NCBI GenBank assembly: GCA_005223145.1
Contig: NJBL01000011.1
Coordinates: forward strand, 1 to 45,844
Direction of reading: 5' to 3'
Length of the DNA: 45,844 nt
Origin: a bacterium (candidate division B38) B3_B38
GTDB lineage: Bacteria > Acidobacteriota > B3-B38 > Guanabaribacteriales > B3-B38
Below, in pieces: positions 18,462 through 29,992 of this stretch. A model generated the notes under the pieces. It worked only from the letters and a program-made list of their open reading frames with translations, was not told the DNA's origin and searched no databases. Numbering within the stretch: position 1 is the stretch's first letter; each line of letters starts with the position of its first letter. A program made the translations under genes and the position numbers.

Positions 18462-18508
18462 TTGACAGGGAGAGAGGTTAGTTTTAAAATATTTAACTAA
18501 AAAGTTAA
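18462..18508 (+). promoter_or_regulatory. tetR promoter with overlapping palindromic operator
   Basis: TTGACA (18462-18467), a 17-base spacer and TAAAAT (18485-18490). Directly after the -10 box is the palindrome TTAACT-AAAA-AGTTAA (18493-18508), which covers the expected start of transcription. Such a position suits repression by the TetR protein encoded 5 bases later. The leader is only about 17 bases and has no ribosome-binding site. Confidence 0.65.
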
Positions 18509-18513
18509 TTAAA

Positions 18514-19122
18514 ATGACACAAAAAGTTACCAGAGATAAAATTTTAAGAGCGGCAGAAGAGGTTTTTGCCAGAGATGGATTCGCTGGGGCTCGTATCCAG
18601 CGAATTTCCCACAAGGCTGGTATCAATCAGGCTATGATCTATTACTATTTCTCCAGCAAAGAAAGCCTCTACCAAGCGGTTCTGAAAAAAACTTTCCTCC
18701 GATTAAATCTGGAGCTCTCCCAAGCACTGACTGAAAATTTGGGCTTCGCCCACAAGCTTCGCCGATTAATCGGGTTTCATTTTGACCTTATCTCCCAGAA
18801 TAATAACCTTCTTCGGATAATACAGAAGGAGCTTGTCGATGGAGGAAAGCATGCCCGGCAAATTGCCCCCCAATATATCAAACAACTCTATATGATGGTA
18901 AGAAAGCTCTTTGAGGAAGGCATGGCCTCTGGGGAGTGTCGTTCCATGGATATCGACAGCCTTCTGCTCGCCGTTTTCACCCTGATCACCTTCCATTATG
19001 CCACCTCCTCAATGGTGAGCTTTGGCCAGGATGCCTATACCTTGGAGCCTGCAGCGATGGAAAGAAGAAAAAGAGAGTTGATAGAATTGATTCTAAAGGG
19101 GATTAGAAAGGATAAGGGATAG
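18514..19122 (+). CDS. TetR-family transcriptional regulator (CecR-like context)
   Basis: This 202-residue protein has a typical TetR N-terminal helix-turn-helix: TRDKILRAAEEVFARDGF, IQRISHKAGINQAMIYYYFSSKESLYQAV. The C-terminal ligand domain is helical and does not identify the inducer. It is the first gene of a tight run (gaps of 4 and 3 bases) with an HlyD-type adaptor, ABC ATPase and two permeases, the same order of functions as E. coli cecR-ybhG-ybhF-ybhS-ybhR. The palindrome in its promoter suggests autoregulation of the whole export operon, released by a small toxic molecule. The resemblance is by architecture, not verified orthology. Confidence 0.88.
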   Translation: MTQKVTRDKILRAAEEVFARDGFAGARIQRISHKAGINQAMIYYYFSSKESLYQAVLKKTFLRLNLELSQALTENLGFAHKLRRLIGFHFDLISQNNNLLRIIQKELVDGGKHARQIAPQYIKQLYMMVRKLFEEGMASGECRSMDIDSLLLAVFTLITFHYATSSMVSFGQDAYTLEPAAMERRKRELIELILKGIRKDKG

Positions 19123-19126
19123 AGCT

Positions 19127-20134
19127 ATGGAAAGGGAGTTAAAGACAATCTATATTCTATTGGTGATGTTACCTTCCTTAATGGTGAGCTGCAGCGGAGA
19201 AAAAGGCTCGGAAGGTCTTATCACCGCATCGGGAACCATAGAAGCCACCGATGTCTATGTCAGGACAGAGGTCCCCGGGATAATACTGGACTACAAGCTA
19301 AAGGAGGGCGATAGAGTAGAGCAGGGGGATCTAATATGCCGCCTGGACTCCGAGAAGCTTGAAATCCAGCTCCAGCAAGCCAGAGCCAGGCAGAAGGAGC
19401 TTCAGTATAGACTCGCGCTCATCCGAAAAGGGGCGCGTACGGAAGAAATAGAGAGGGCAAAATCTTCCCTGGAGAAAGCCTTAAGCAATCTGAAAGATGC
19501 TGAACGGAACTACCAGAGGGCAAAAGAGCTTTTCCAAGATGAGGCATTGCCTCCGGCAGAGCTTGATAAGGCAAAGCTGAGGGTAGAGGTCAACCAGAGG
19601 CTTGTTGAAATTTCTCAAAAAGAGTACGAGATATTACAGCAGGGCTCCCGCCCTGAGGAGGTCAAAATGGCAGAAGCAGCCCTGGAGGGGGTGAAGCATC
19701 AGGTGGCTTACATTCAAGCCCAGTTAGCCGATACTTTCATCTACACCCCTCGCAAAGGGATAATTGCCCAGAAGCTGGCGGAGGAAGGAGAATATCTGCC
19801 CCCCGGTGGTTTGGTGGCTAAAATAATCGATGTGGATAACCTGTGGCTGATGGTATATCTCACCGAAGTCGAATTCGGCAGGGTAAAACTTGGAGACCAG
19901 GTCAGGGTAACCGTCGATTCTTATCCAGAGCACGAATTCACCGGCAGGATAATCTATCTCTCACCAGAAGCAGAGTTTACCCCCAAGAACATCCAGACCA
20001 AAGAGGAGCGGGTCAAACTGGTCTTCGGGGTGAGGGTGGGGCTGGAAGACCCATCTGGATTGCTGAAGCCCGGTATGCCGGCTGATGCTGTGCTTAAGCC
20101 CCATAAAATAGGCACCTCTGAGGAGGAAAAGTGA
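19127..20134 (+). CDS. HlyD/YbhG-type periplasmic adaptor, probable lipoprotein
   Basis: This 335-residue membrane-fusion protein has a hydrophobic N-terminus (IYILLVMLPSLMVSC) whose Cys22 sits in a plausible lipobox, so it is probably lipid-anchored. A first lipoyl half (GTIEATDVYVRTEVPGIILD) is followed by a long coiled-coil hairpin from about residue 80 to 195 (many Lys/Glu/Gln heptads, with RKGARTEEI and QQGSRPEEV repeats), then the second lipoyl half (TFIYTPRKGIIAQKLAEEGEYL) and a beta-barrel domain. It bridges the inner-membrane ABC exporter to the outer envelope, consistent with a diderm cell. Confidence 0.88.
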   Translation: MERELKTIYILLVMLPSLMVSCSGEKGSEGLITASGTIEATDVYVRTEVPGIILDYKLKEGDRVEQGDLICRLDSEKLEIQLQQARARQKELQYRLALIRKGARTEEIERAKSSLEKALSNLKDAERNYQRAKELFQDEALPPAELDKAKLRVEVNQRLVEISQKEYEILQQGSRPEEVKMAEAALEGVKHQVAYIQAQLADTFIYTPRKGIIAQKLAEEGEYLPPGGLVAKIIDVDNLWLMVYLTEVEFGRVKLGDQVRVTVDSYPEHEFTGRIIYLSPEAEFTPKNIQTKEERVKLVFGVRVGLEDPSGLLKPGMPADAVLKPHKIGTSEEEK

Positions 20135-20137
20135 GAA

Positions 20138-21082
20138 ATGTATACCATTGAAGCCGATGGGTTGACTAAAAAATTTGGTGACCTGGTGGCGGTCAACAAT
20201 CTTAGCCTGCGGATAAAAAAGGGGGAGATCTACGGATTCCTGGGACCCAACGGGGCGGGGAAGAGCACCACCATCAGAATGTTGTGCGGACTTCTGCGAC
20301 CCACCTCGGGCTCTGCCATAGTGGGGGATTTTAGCATACTTGAAGAGCCAGAGAAGGTGAAGCAGGTTATCGGCTATATGGCGCAGCGCTTTGTCCTCTA
20401 CGATGACCTGACCGTAGAGGAGAACCTCCGTTTTTATGCCCAGATATACCTCAAAGATTATAAGCAGGCAGTCCGTCAGGTAGCGGAGATGATAGACTTT
20501 TTCGATCTCCAACCTTATAGGAAGATGTTAGCCCGCAACCTCTCAGGAGGGCTGAAGCAGCGGCTTTCCCTCACCTGCGCTGTGGTGCACCAGCCATCAA
20601 TCCTCTTCCTGGACGAGCCGACCGCGGGGATTGACCCTGTCTCACGCCGTGTAATGTGGGATATGCTCTACCAATTAGCCGGCAAGGGGATCACCCTTTT
20701 TGTCACTACTCATTACATGGAAGAGGCAGAGCGGTGCAACACCATCGGCTTCATCTGGCAGGGGAAGCTGGTAGCTAACGACACCCCCCAGCGAATAAAG
20801 GAGACTCTGATAGAGCATGATATTTTAAACCTCAAGGCAACTCCTCTCCAGCAGGCTTTCGATATACTGAAGGGACTTCCTTCAATAATCGATGTCAATA
20901 TCTATGGTGATGAGCTCCATGTGGTGGTGCAAGAGGCAACAGCTGCCATTCCACACATAAAAAAAGAATTAGAGAGCAACGGCATCTTGTTGGAAGAGGC
21001 TTTTCAGATGAAGCCCACCATAGAGGATGTCTTTGTGCATCTGTCCAAAGAAGAGGGAGAAAAAAGGGGGGAAGATGAATAA
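20138..21082 (+). CDS. ABC exporter ATP-binding protein (YbhF-like, single ATPase)
   Basis: This 314-residue ATPase has Walker A GPNGAGKSTT, Q-loop region GYMAQRFVLYDDLTVEENL, signature LSGGLKQRLSL, Walker B LFLDEPTAGIDP and switch HYMEEAERC. About 90 residues follow the ATPase core, as in drug and multidrug exporters of the ABC-2 type. E. coli YbhF has two ATPase domains, whereas this protein has one and would act as a homodimer. Its stop overlaps the next gene, whose ATG is at 21075. It powers the two permeases downstream. Confidence 0.93.
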   Translation: MYTIEADGLTKKFGDLVAVNNLSLRIKKGEIYGFLGPNGAGKSTTIRMLCGLLRPTSGSAIVGDFSILEEPEKVKQVIGYMAQRFVLYDDLTVEENLRFYAQIYLKDYKQAVRQVAEMIDFFDLQPYRKMLARNLSGGLKQRLSLTCAVVHQPSILFLDEPTAGIDPVSRRVMWDMLYQLAGKGITLFVTTHYMEEAERCNTIGFIWQGKLVANDTPQRIKETLIEHDILNLKATPLQQAFDILKGLPSIIDVNIYGDELHVVVQEATAAIPHIKKELESNGILLEEAFQMKPTIEDVFVHLSKEEGEKRGEDE

Positions 21083-22211
21083 AAGGCTAACTGCGGTAGC
21101 CAAAAAGGAGATACTCCACATCCTGAGAGACAGACGTACGTTAGGAATGGTGATATTTCTCCCGCTGTTAATGATTTTGCTCTATGGTTATGCCCTGACC
21201 TTCGACATCCGCCTGGTCAATATGGCTTTGCTGGATGAGGATAACTCTTCAGAGTCACGGCAATTGATTGATAAGTTTATCAGCTCGGGTTATTTTAAGG
21301 TTAGACATCGCCTTTCCACTCCTGCCGAGATGGGGAAGTATCTGGACAGAGGAGAGGTTAAAATGGTTTTGCACATCCCCACTAACTTCTCTCGCCAGCT
21401 TCTGGCAAAGAGAGCAGCTCCTGTGCAAATAATCCTTGATGGGAGCGATAGCAACACTGCCAACCAGATATTCGGTTATACCAGGGTCATCAGCGAGAGC
21501 TACGGGAGAAAGATTATGATGAATCTGCTTGATAAAGAGGGGCTGCACACATCCCAGTTTCGCCGCCCCATAGACTTCCGACCCCGAATCTGGTATAACC
21601 CAGAGCTTAAAAGCACTAACTTTTTGATTCCTGGCATCATCGGCATCATAATGACGCTAATTACGGTAAACTTTGTCTCTCTGGCGATAGTCAGGGATAA
21701 AGAAAGGGGGACCATAGAGGGAATTATGGCTTCTCCTATCAGCAAGCTCGAATACATATTGGGGAAAATTCTTCCTTACCTGGGAATTTCGTTTATAGAC
21801 CTGATTTTAGTGTTACTTGTCGGAGTATGGGTGCTTAAGGTCCCCTTCCGGGGGAGCCTCCTGCTGTTTTTTGCCCTCTCCTTCCTGTTCTTCCTTTTCA
21901 CCGTAGGAGCAGGGCTTTTTATATCTACCCTCACCTCCTCCCAGCAAGTCGCCTGGATGGCAAGCTTTCTGGGGACAATGCTCCCCTCCATTATATTATC
22001 AGGATTTGTCTTCCCCATAGAAAATATGCCCCGTCCTTTGCAGATGATTACTTATTTAATCCCTGCCCGATACTTCATCTCTATTCTGCGAGCCATCGTC
22101 CTAAAAGGGTTAGGCTTATCATATCTTGTGCAGGAGACGGTAATATTGACCCTCTTTGGGATTATTATGATATCCTTAAGCACCTTAAGGTTCAAAAAGC
22201 AGATTGCTTGA
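21075..22211 (+). CDS. ABC-2 type permease 1 (YbhS/YbhR-like)
   Basis: This is a membrane protein of 378 residues from ATG 21075, which has a G-rich ribosome-binding site (GGGGGG) just upstream and overlaps the ATPase gene by 8 bases. A longer open frame from 21027 only repeats ATPase coding sequence. The N-terminus MNKRLTAVAKKEILHILRDRR precedes transmembrane helix 1, a large extracytoplasmic domain of about 140 residues, then five more helices. REKERGTIEGIMASPISKLEYILGK-type sequence after helix 2 is the ABC-2 permease hallmark (here RDKERGTIEGIMASPIS). It is homologous to permease 2 and they likely form a heterodimer. Confidence 0.9.
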   Translation: MNKRLTAVAKKEILHILRDRRTLGMVIFLPLLMILLYGYALTFDIRLVNMALLDEDNSSESRQLIDKFISSGYFKVRHRLSTPAEMGKYLDRGEVKMVLHIPTNFSRQLLAKRAAPVQIILDGSDSNTANQIFGYTRVISESYGRKIMMNLLDKEGLHTSQFRRPIDFRPRIWYNPELKSTNFLIPGIIGIIMTLITVNFVSLAIVRDKERGTIEGIMASPISKLEYILGKILPYLGISFIDLILVLLVGVWVLKVPFRGSLLLFFALSFLFFLFTVGAGLFISTLTSSQQVAWMASFLGTMLPSIILSGFVFPIENMPRPLQMITYLIPARYFISILRAIVLKGLGLSYLVQETVILTLFGIIMISLSTLRFKKQIA

Positions 22212-22230
22212 AGGTGCCGGAGTGCCTTAA

Positions 22231-23394
22231 ATGGTCTTTTTATCCTCTGTTTTGAATATGGTACGCAAGGAATTTCTCCAGCTCCGAAGGGACAGACGGA
22301 TGCTCGGAATTTCTATTGTTGCCCCTTTAGTTCAACTTATCATTTTCGGATACGCTGCCAATCTCGATTTAAAGCATTTGCCCATGGCGGTTTTCAACCA
22401 GGACCACAGCCAGCTCAGCCGTGAGTTTGTGGATAAATTCGCCTCTTCAGGCTATTTCGATATTAAATACCAGATGGAGAATCTTCGACAGATTGAGCAG
22501 GCGGTAGATGCGGGCATGGCAAAGGTTGCTCTTATCATCCCTCTCGATTTTGAGAAGCGCCTGCGAAGGGGCGAGACTGCTATCCTCTCTTTGATTCTGG
22601 ACGGCTCCGATGGTAATGTAGCGGGAATTAGCTTGAATTATGCCACAATAATAGTGGAACGCTTTTCCCAGAACTGGTTGATGAAAAGCTTGAACGAAAA
22701 CCTTATCCGGATTGCCGGTACTAACCTGGGACCCATACTCAGCAGTAAGGGGCAACTGGTAGACGACAGAATAAGAGTCTGGTATAATCCCGCACTGGAA
22801 AGCAGGTACTATATGCTCCCCGGGGTTATTGCTATGATTCTTCTGCTGGTAACCACCCTCCTCACCGCCGTCAGCATAGCTAAAGAGAAAGAGCTGGGCA
22901 CTATGGAACAGCTTATAGTCACTCCCCTCGGGCGAGCGGAGATTCTCGTCGGTAAGTTGATACCATATATCATCATCGGATTTGCCGATATGACACTGGT
23001 GATATTGGTAGGGGTCTATTGGTTTCACCTGGAGGTTAAGGGAAGCATCCTCCTTCTTTTTCTTTTGTCTATCCTCTTTCTTATGAATACTCTGGCTTTG
23101 GGGCTATTGATATCCGTTGTCTCCCAAACCCAGCAGCAGGCGATGATGACCACCTTCTTTGTCATTTTACCTTCCATTCTCCTTTCCGGCTTCATTTTCC
23201 CCATCGAAAATATGCCGCCAGCAGTTCGGTATCTTACTTATGCTATTCCCTTTAGATATTTTCTGACCATAGTGCGAGGGATATTTCTCAAAGGGGTAGG
23301 GATGGGGGTGTTATGGGATGAATCCCTAATCCTTTTCCTCTTTGGCCTATCTTTGCTAATGGTGAGTATTTTAACCTTCAGAAAGCATCTGTAA
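22231..23394 (+). CDS. ABC-2 type permease 2 (YbhS/YbhR-like)
   Basis: This 387-residue permease has the same plan as its upstream neighbour: MVRKEFLQLRRDRRMLGISI at the start, one helix, an external domain (ILDGSDGNVAGISLNYA parallels ILDGSDSNTANQIFGYT in permease 1), then AKEKELGTMEQLIVTPLGR and five helices. Shared motifs such as GFIFPIENMPPAVRYLTYAIP and PARYF/PFRYF show that the two arose by duplication. GGAG lies 8 bases before the ATG. It completes the exporter; the substrate cannot be deduced, although CecR-type systems in enterobacteria affect drug sensitivity. Confidence 0.9.
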   Translation: MVFLSSVLNMVRKEFLQLRRDRRMLGISIVAPLVQLIIFGYAANLDLKHLPMAVFNQDHSQLSREFVDKFASSGYFDIKYQMENLRQIEQAVDAGMAKVALIIPLDFEKRLRRGETAILSLILDGSDGNVAGISLNYATIIVERFSQNWLMKSLNENLIRIAGTNLGPILSSKGQLVDDRIRVWYNPALESRYYMLPGVIAMILLLVTTLLTAVSIAKEKELGTMEQLIVTPLGRAEILVGKLIPYIIIGFADMTLVILVGVYWFHLEVKGSILLLFLLSILFLMNTLALGLLISVVSQTQQQAMMTTFFVILPSILLSGFIFPIENMPPAVRYLTYAIPFRYFLTIVRGIFLKGVGMGVLWDESLILFLFGLSLLMVSILTFRKHL

Positions 23395-23415
23395 GCGTTG
23401 CCAGGAGGTGGGGAA

Positions 23416-23871
23416 TTGCTTTCCTTCAGGAAACTGAAGCAGAAAGACCTCTACCATGTCTATCAGCTCGACCAGCTATGCTTTCCTCAGGGGATAGCGT
23501 ACAGCTTTGATGGCTTTTTGTATTTCTACTTTTATATCGACCACTACTCTCTGGTAGCAGAGGAGGATGGGGGAATTGTCGGCTTCATTATTGCCTCCAT
23601 TGAAAGGAATAAAACCTCACAGATAATAACTCTGGACATCCACCCTTACCACAGAAGGAGGAAAATAGGGTCTAAGCTGTTGAGCAGGGTGGAAGACCAC
23701 CTCATCTCTTTGGGGGTTAAAAATGTTTACCTTCAGGTGGGAATAAATAACATCCCCGCCATCAATCTCTATAAAAAATGTGGCTTTACCGAAGCGAAGC
23801 GTCTCCCCAAATACTACCTTAACAAAATAGATGCCCTTTTAATGAGAAAGAACTTAGCAGAGCAAAGCTGA
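23416..23871 (+). CDS. GNAT-family N-acetyltransferase (RimI-like)
   Basis: The best start is TTG at 23416, with AGGAGG 7 bases before it (23403-23408), giving 151 residues; an earlier TTG at 23398 lies upstream of this site. The fold signatures are LYHVYQLDQLCFPQGIAYSFD, VGFIIASIE, LDIHPYHRRRKIGSKLLSRVE (acetyl-CoA loop) and LQVGINNIPAINLYKKCGFTE, the last two strongly RimI-like. It may acetylate a protein N-terminus or small amine. It follows permease 2 by 21 bases and could share its transcript. Confidence 0.85.
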   Translation: MLSFRKLKQKDLYHVYQLDQLCFPQGIAYSFDGFLYFYFYIDHYSLVAEEDGGIVGFIIASIERNKTSQIITLDIHPYHRRRKIGSKLLSRVEDHLISLGVKNVYLQVGINNIPAINLYKKCGFTEAKRLPKYYLNKIDALLMRKNLAEQS

Positions 23872-23906
23872 TTATACTATTCCTGATAGGGAAAGGAGAG
23901 GACAGC

Positions 23907-24665
23907 ATGATTGACCTCAAAGGGTACACTTCCATTATTACCGGAGGTTCCCGGGGAATTGGGCGGGCAACGGTTCTAAAGTTTGCCGAGGCGGGCTCCC
24001 ATGTGGTGATAGTTTACCTTAAAAATCAGAAAGAAGCTGAAGAGGTAGCCAGCTTAGCCGAGGCGAAGGGGGTAAATGCACTTTCGATTAAGGGAGATGT
24101 CTCCTCCCGCAGGGATATGGAGAGAGTTGTTGACCAAACCCTGAGGCACTTCGGCAAAATAAATATTCTGGTCAACAACGCTGGCATATGGGAACGGGCT
24201 CCCATTCACATCATGAAGGAAGAGGAGCTGGAGCGAACCCTCAGTATCAACCTCAGAGGGGTCTTCTACGGCTGTCAGCTGGTCTGCCAACCAATGATGT
24301 CCCAAGGCAGCGGGAGAATCGTAAACATCTCCTCTACCGCCGGACAGCGAGGTGAACCCTTTTACTCCCACTATGCAGCGACCAAAGGGGCTATCATAAG
24401 TTTGACCAAATCATTGGCGGTTGAACTCGCCCCTTACGGGATTACCATCAACGCTGTTGCCCCAGGCTGGGTGGATACCGATATGGCAGCTATTCCCCTC
24501 TCCAATAAAGAGGAAAGAGAGAGTATTCTCTCCCTTATCCCTCTGAGAAGGGTGGCTCGCCCTGAGGAGATCGCCGATTCTGTCCTCTTTCTGGCCTCGG
24601 ATATGGCAAGTTTTATCACGGGAGAGATTCTTAATGTCAACGGCGGGGCGGTGCTGTGCGGTTGA
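23907..24665 (+). CDS. Short-chain dehydrogenase/reductase (FabG-like)
   Basis: This 252-residue SDR is close to 3-oxoacyl-ACP reductase. It has the NAD(P) motif TGGSRGIGRA, LVNNAGIW, a catalytic Ser near 142-143 (NISSTAG), and Tyr156 and Lys160 (YAATKGA). PGWVDTDMA and FITGEILNVNGG complete the family pattern. It is not in a fatty-acid cluster, so it could be an alternative reductase for another carbonyl substrate. It sits 35 bases after the acetyltransferase. The reaction is certain only at family level. Confidence 0.87.
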   Translation: MIDLKGYTSIITGGSRGIGRATVLKFAEAGSHVVIVYLKNQKEAEEVASLAEAKGVNALSIKGDVSSRRDMERVVDQTLRHFGKINILVNNAGIWERAPIHIMKEEELERTLSINLRGVFYGCQLVCQPMMSQGSGRIVNISSTAGQRGEPFYSHYAATKGAIISLTKSLAVELAPYGITINAVAPGWVDTDMAAIPLSNKEERESILSLIPLRRVARPEEIADSVLFLASDMASFITGEILNVNGGAVLCG

Positions 24666-24702
24666 GATGGGTTCTGATTTTAAGAAATATCAAAATTTAC
24701 AG

Positions 24703-24746
24703 TTGATTTTGACTTGACTCTATGTTAAACTTTGGCTCTTTATAAA
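24703..24746 (+). promoter_or_regulatory. Probable metK promoter region
   Basis: This stretch has several promoter-like hexamers: TTGATT (24703-24708) with TAAACT 17 bases further on (24726-24731), and overlapping TTGACT copies at 24709 and 24714 with TATAAA at 24741. The exact pair is unclear. I see no SAM riboswitch in the 112 bases before metK. Confidence 0.4.
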
Positions 24747-24777
24747 ACCTGATTGTTGGCAAAAAGGAGGATATTTC

Positions 24778-27188
<2,411 letters not shown>

Positions 27189-27215
27189 TCCCTGCTTGGG
27201 CTAATTCTTTCTATT

Positions 27216-29930
27216 TTATGTCCGGATGGTGGCCATCATATAGACCCCACCTATCCCAAAAATAAAGTTAGCAGCCCACGCCCCTAAAAATGGGGAGACC
27301 ACCCCCACACTCCCAAGGCTCTTAAAAAGGCTGACAAAACCCCAATAGACTATTACCAGACCCAAACTGAGAAAAATGCCAGAAAGAGCACCTTTTCTCC
27401 CTACCCGAAAAGAGAAGGGTACCCCTATAAGGACGACGATCAGGGTTATCAGGGGGAAGGAGAGCTTCCAATGGAGGTCGACCTCGTATTTGGTGACATC
27501 ATACCCTCGGCGTTTTATCTCTTTAATGTAAAGCTTCAATTCTCTATAGCTCATTTGTTCGGGAAGGGTCACCTCTTGCCTGAAATAAGATATATCCTCA
27601 GCCAGCTTCATCCTTTGATGCAAGCCGAAAAAAGTAATGGTAGGTGCCGGCTGGGTGAAATCCTGAACCCAGCCATTACTTAAAAGCCATTCCTCCATCT
27701 TCTCGTCCCACCTCGCCTGTTCAGCATAGATCCTACGGGTCAGTCTGAAGCTCTCAGGGTCGTAATCGAATAAAGAAAACTGGCTGACAATGTTATTGTC
27801 CACATCCAACAGGGCATAGAAGTATATCCGCCCCTCTTTCCCTATGACCCATCTTTGCCCCAGATATTGGCGATGGGTTTGGGTGGGACCGCCCTTTATC
27901 TCCTCCAACACCGTCCCCAGCCGCCGGCTGGCATAGGGGAGAACCGTCTCGTAAATCCCAAAGCCCAATCCGCTGATTATAATAGCCATAAGCAAAATAG
28001 GAGCAGAAAGGCGATAGAGACTTATACCACCCGCCTTGAAGGCATGTATCTCGTTATTCTTTGATAACAACCCGAAGGTCACCATGCTCGCCATCAGGGT
28101 AGCCACCGGAAGAATATAGGAGAGCACCTCGGGCAGCTTGAACTTGTAAAAATCGAGCAGCTTCGTATAAGGGACATTGTTCTTGTACATCTCTTCGCTG
28201 ATGTCTATGAAGTCGGTCAGGGCTAACACACAGTAAACTGCCACCGCCACCAAAAGGAACATCTTACCGAAGGTTATCAGGATATACCGGTCTATGATAG
28301 GGGGAAAACCCCCATAGCGGGCTTTTCTCCCCTTGCCTTTCGACCAGAGCCTTACCCTAACAGCGGGACGGGAAGCTCTCAGAAAGAAATTGATAAACCT
28401 CTTCTTCGGCCATCTCACAGCCTTAGCTAAAAAGTGGGTGTCGACCTCTTTCCCCCTATGAAATAGGAGGAATATTCCCAGAGCACCGAATAGAATATTC
28501 GCCGACCACATGCCAAGAAATGGGGGTATCTCCCCTTTATCCCCAAGTGCTTCCCCGTTTATCAAAAATAACCAGTATACAATAAATATGATAAGCCCTA
28601 TGATATAGCAGAGGGACTTGCCTCCTCGACGCATTCCGATGCCCAGAGGGAGAGCCAATATGCCGAAAACCACACAGGCGAAGGGGATGGAGAACTTCTT
28701 ATGAAGTTCAACCATTAATGAGTTGTAGTCCTGCGGGAGGTCCACTTTGTCCAGCTTTAAATCGGTGAATACCAGAATATCTCCACCCTTTACCCGCTTT
28801 TGGAGCAAAGCGTCTTTGTTTAATATGTCCTTTGTTTTCAATAAGTTAGGTAAAGAATAGACACGATTGAAGAGAAGCTCCCCCTCTGAGACTCCCTCCT
28901 CAGGTGGTGTACGATAGATGGATATGGCAAGAAAGACCTTCTCCAGAGAGGAGGGTAGGTAATAGGGAGCCCGAACTAGTACCTTATCCCGGGGCTTTAT
29001 ATGATGTTCGCTGCTCCCTTGCCAGAACATACCTATACCGGTAGTGGCCACCTTTAGTTTAAGAAGAATTCTCTGTTCAAGGTCGCTATTGTTATCTACC
29101 AGCATACTGAGCTCATTTCTCCCTTTCCTTTTTTGAATTTCCTCCCATAGCTCTGCGGGTGTCATAGCCCTCTCATCGGTGACTACATGGAATTGAGTGT
29201 TTATGAAATCTTTTTCCTCAAAAAGGACCATTTGCATCTCCTGGAAAGAGTTCATTCGGGGAGTTTGCGAGCTGGTAGGGGGTTCGTAGAGAGCTCCTTC
29301 AACTAATTGTATACCAATTTTTTTCATCTCAGGGTCATATATCGGCCTTCCTTGATTGGCAAATACAACCCTCGGTTTTCCTATCTCTCTGGTCTCGCAG
29401 AGGAAGACCTTCTTCCATATTTCACCCTTTTTGTCCATATCGGAGACATATAAGACATGATGGGGGAAGTTTTCCTCAAAGACTCTTGGTTTGATTTCCC
29501 CGGAGATAGTCCTGGCAGACATTATCTTAAACTGCAGCTCATTGGTGGAACGGTTACCCCAGGGCAGTGCTTCGGTCATCAGGTAGGTATCCAATATCCA
29601 TGCTGCTGCGCAGAAGATAAGCACAGGGACGAGCATCTTGTATATGCTAATGCCAGCGGAGCGATAGGCTACTATCTCGCTATCCGACGACAGCCTGCTC
29701 ATACCTATCATCGTTCCTAAAAGGGTGGCCATGGGTAATGTAAGCACGATAATGCTGGGCAACATATAAATGAGGAACCTCATCACATTGTCAAGACCTA
29801 CCCCTCTCTGGATGAACATATTTGCTAACAGTAGGAGCTGATTCATAAGTATGATAAAGGTGAACACCAACATTCCAAGCAAAGATGGCGATAGTATCTC
29901 TTTTATAATGTAGCGGTGCATTATCTTCAT
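27216..29930 (-). CDS. LptF-LptG fusion, lipopolysaccharide-export permease
   Basis: LptF and LptG are normally separate permeases of the LptB2FG exporter that extracts lipopolysaccharide from the inner membrane. Here both are one 904-residue chain. The first half (about 1-490) begins MHRYIIKEILSPSLLGMLVF, with three helices, RLSSDSEIVAYRSAGIS, a periplasmic beta domain, then three helices. A basic linker of about 50 residues follows. The second half (from about 540) begins PPIIDRYILITFGKMF, with LLSKNNEIHAFKAGGIS, another beta domain and final helices with LIVVLIGVPFSFRVGRKG. No in-frame stop or missing segment is visible. Both coupling-helix motifs (SDSEIVA and KNNEIHA) are kept. No other lpt gene is in the window. 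Confidence 0.9.
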   Translation of the reverse strand: MKIMHRYIIKEILSPSLLGMLVFTFIILMNQLLLLANMFIQRGVGLDNVMRFLIYMLPSIIVLTLPMATLLGTMIGMSRLSSDSEIVAYRSAGISIYKMLVPVLIFCAAAWILDTYLMTEALPWGNRSTNELQFKIMSARTISGEIKPRVFEENFPHHVLYVSDMDKKGEIWKKVFLCETREIGKPRVVFANQGRPIYDPEMKKIGIQLVEGALYEPPTSSQTPRMNSFQEMQMVLFEEKDFINTQFHVVTDERAMTPAELWEEIQKRKGRNELSMLVDNNSDLEQRILLKLKVATTGIGMFWQGSSEHHIKPRDKVLVRAPYYLPSSLEKVFLAISIYRTPPEEGVSEGELLFNRVYSLPNLLKTKDILNKDALLQKRVKGGDILVFTDLKLDKVDLPQDYNSLMVELHKKFSIPFACVVFGILALPLGIGMRRGGKSLCYIIGLIIFIVYWLFLINGEALGDKGEIPPFLGMWSANILFGALGIFLLFHRGKEVDTHFLAKAVRWPKKRFINFFLRASRPAVRVRLWSKGKGRKARYGGFPPIIDRYILITFGKMFLLVAVAVYCVLALTDFIDISEEMYKNNVPYTKLLDFYKFKLPEVLSYILPVATLMASMVTFGLLSKNNEIHAFKAGGISLYRLSAPILLMAIIISGLGFGIYETVLPYASRRLGTVLEEIKGGPTQTHRQYLGQRWVIGKEGRIYFYALLDVDNNIVSQFSLFDYDPESFRLTRRIYAEQARWDEKMEEWLLSNGWVQDFTQPAPTITFFGLHQRMKLAEDISYFRQEVTLPEQMSYRELKLYIKEIKRRGYDVTKYEVDLHWKLSFPLITLIVVLIGVPFSFRVGRKGALSGIFLSLGLVIVYWGFVSLFKSLGSVGVVSPFLGAWAANFIFGIGGVYMMATIRT

Positions 29931-29963
29931 AACTATAAAAATATCATAATTTCTGCACTTTTT

Positions 29964-29992
29964 AAAGATAATAATATGATATTGTTATCTTT
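29964..29992. repeat. 29-bp near-perfect AT-rich palindrome upstream of lptFG
   Basis: The 14-base arms 29964-29977 and 29979-29992 are inverted repeats with a single central base and one G-T mismatch. It lies 34 bases upstream of the lptFG start. It could be an operator or a cruciform or hairpin; no clear promoter pair is visible beside it. Confidence 0.5.

Noticed and set aside
24666-24777. SAM riboswitch before metK
   Set aside because: The gap is only 112 bases and I see no long multi-stem leader or terminator; only promoter-like hexamers and a ribosome-binding site.
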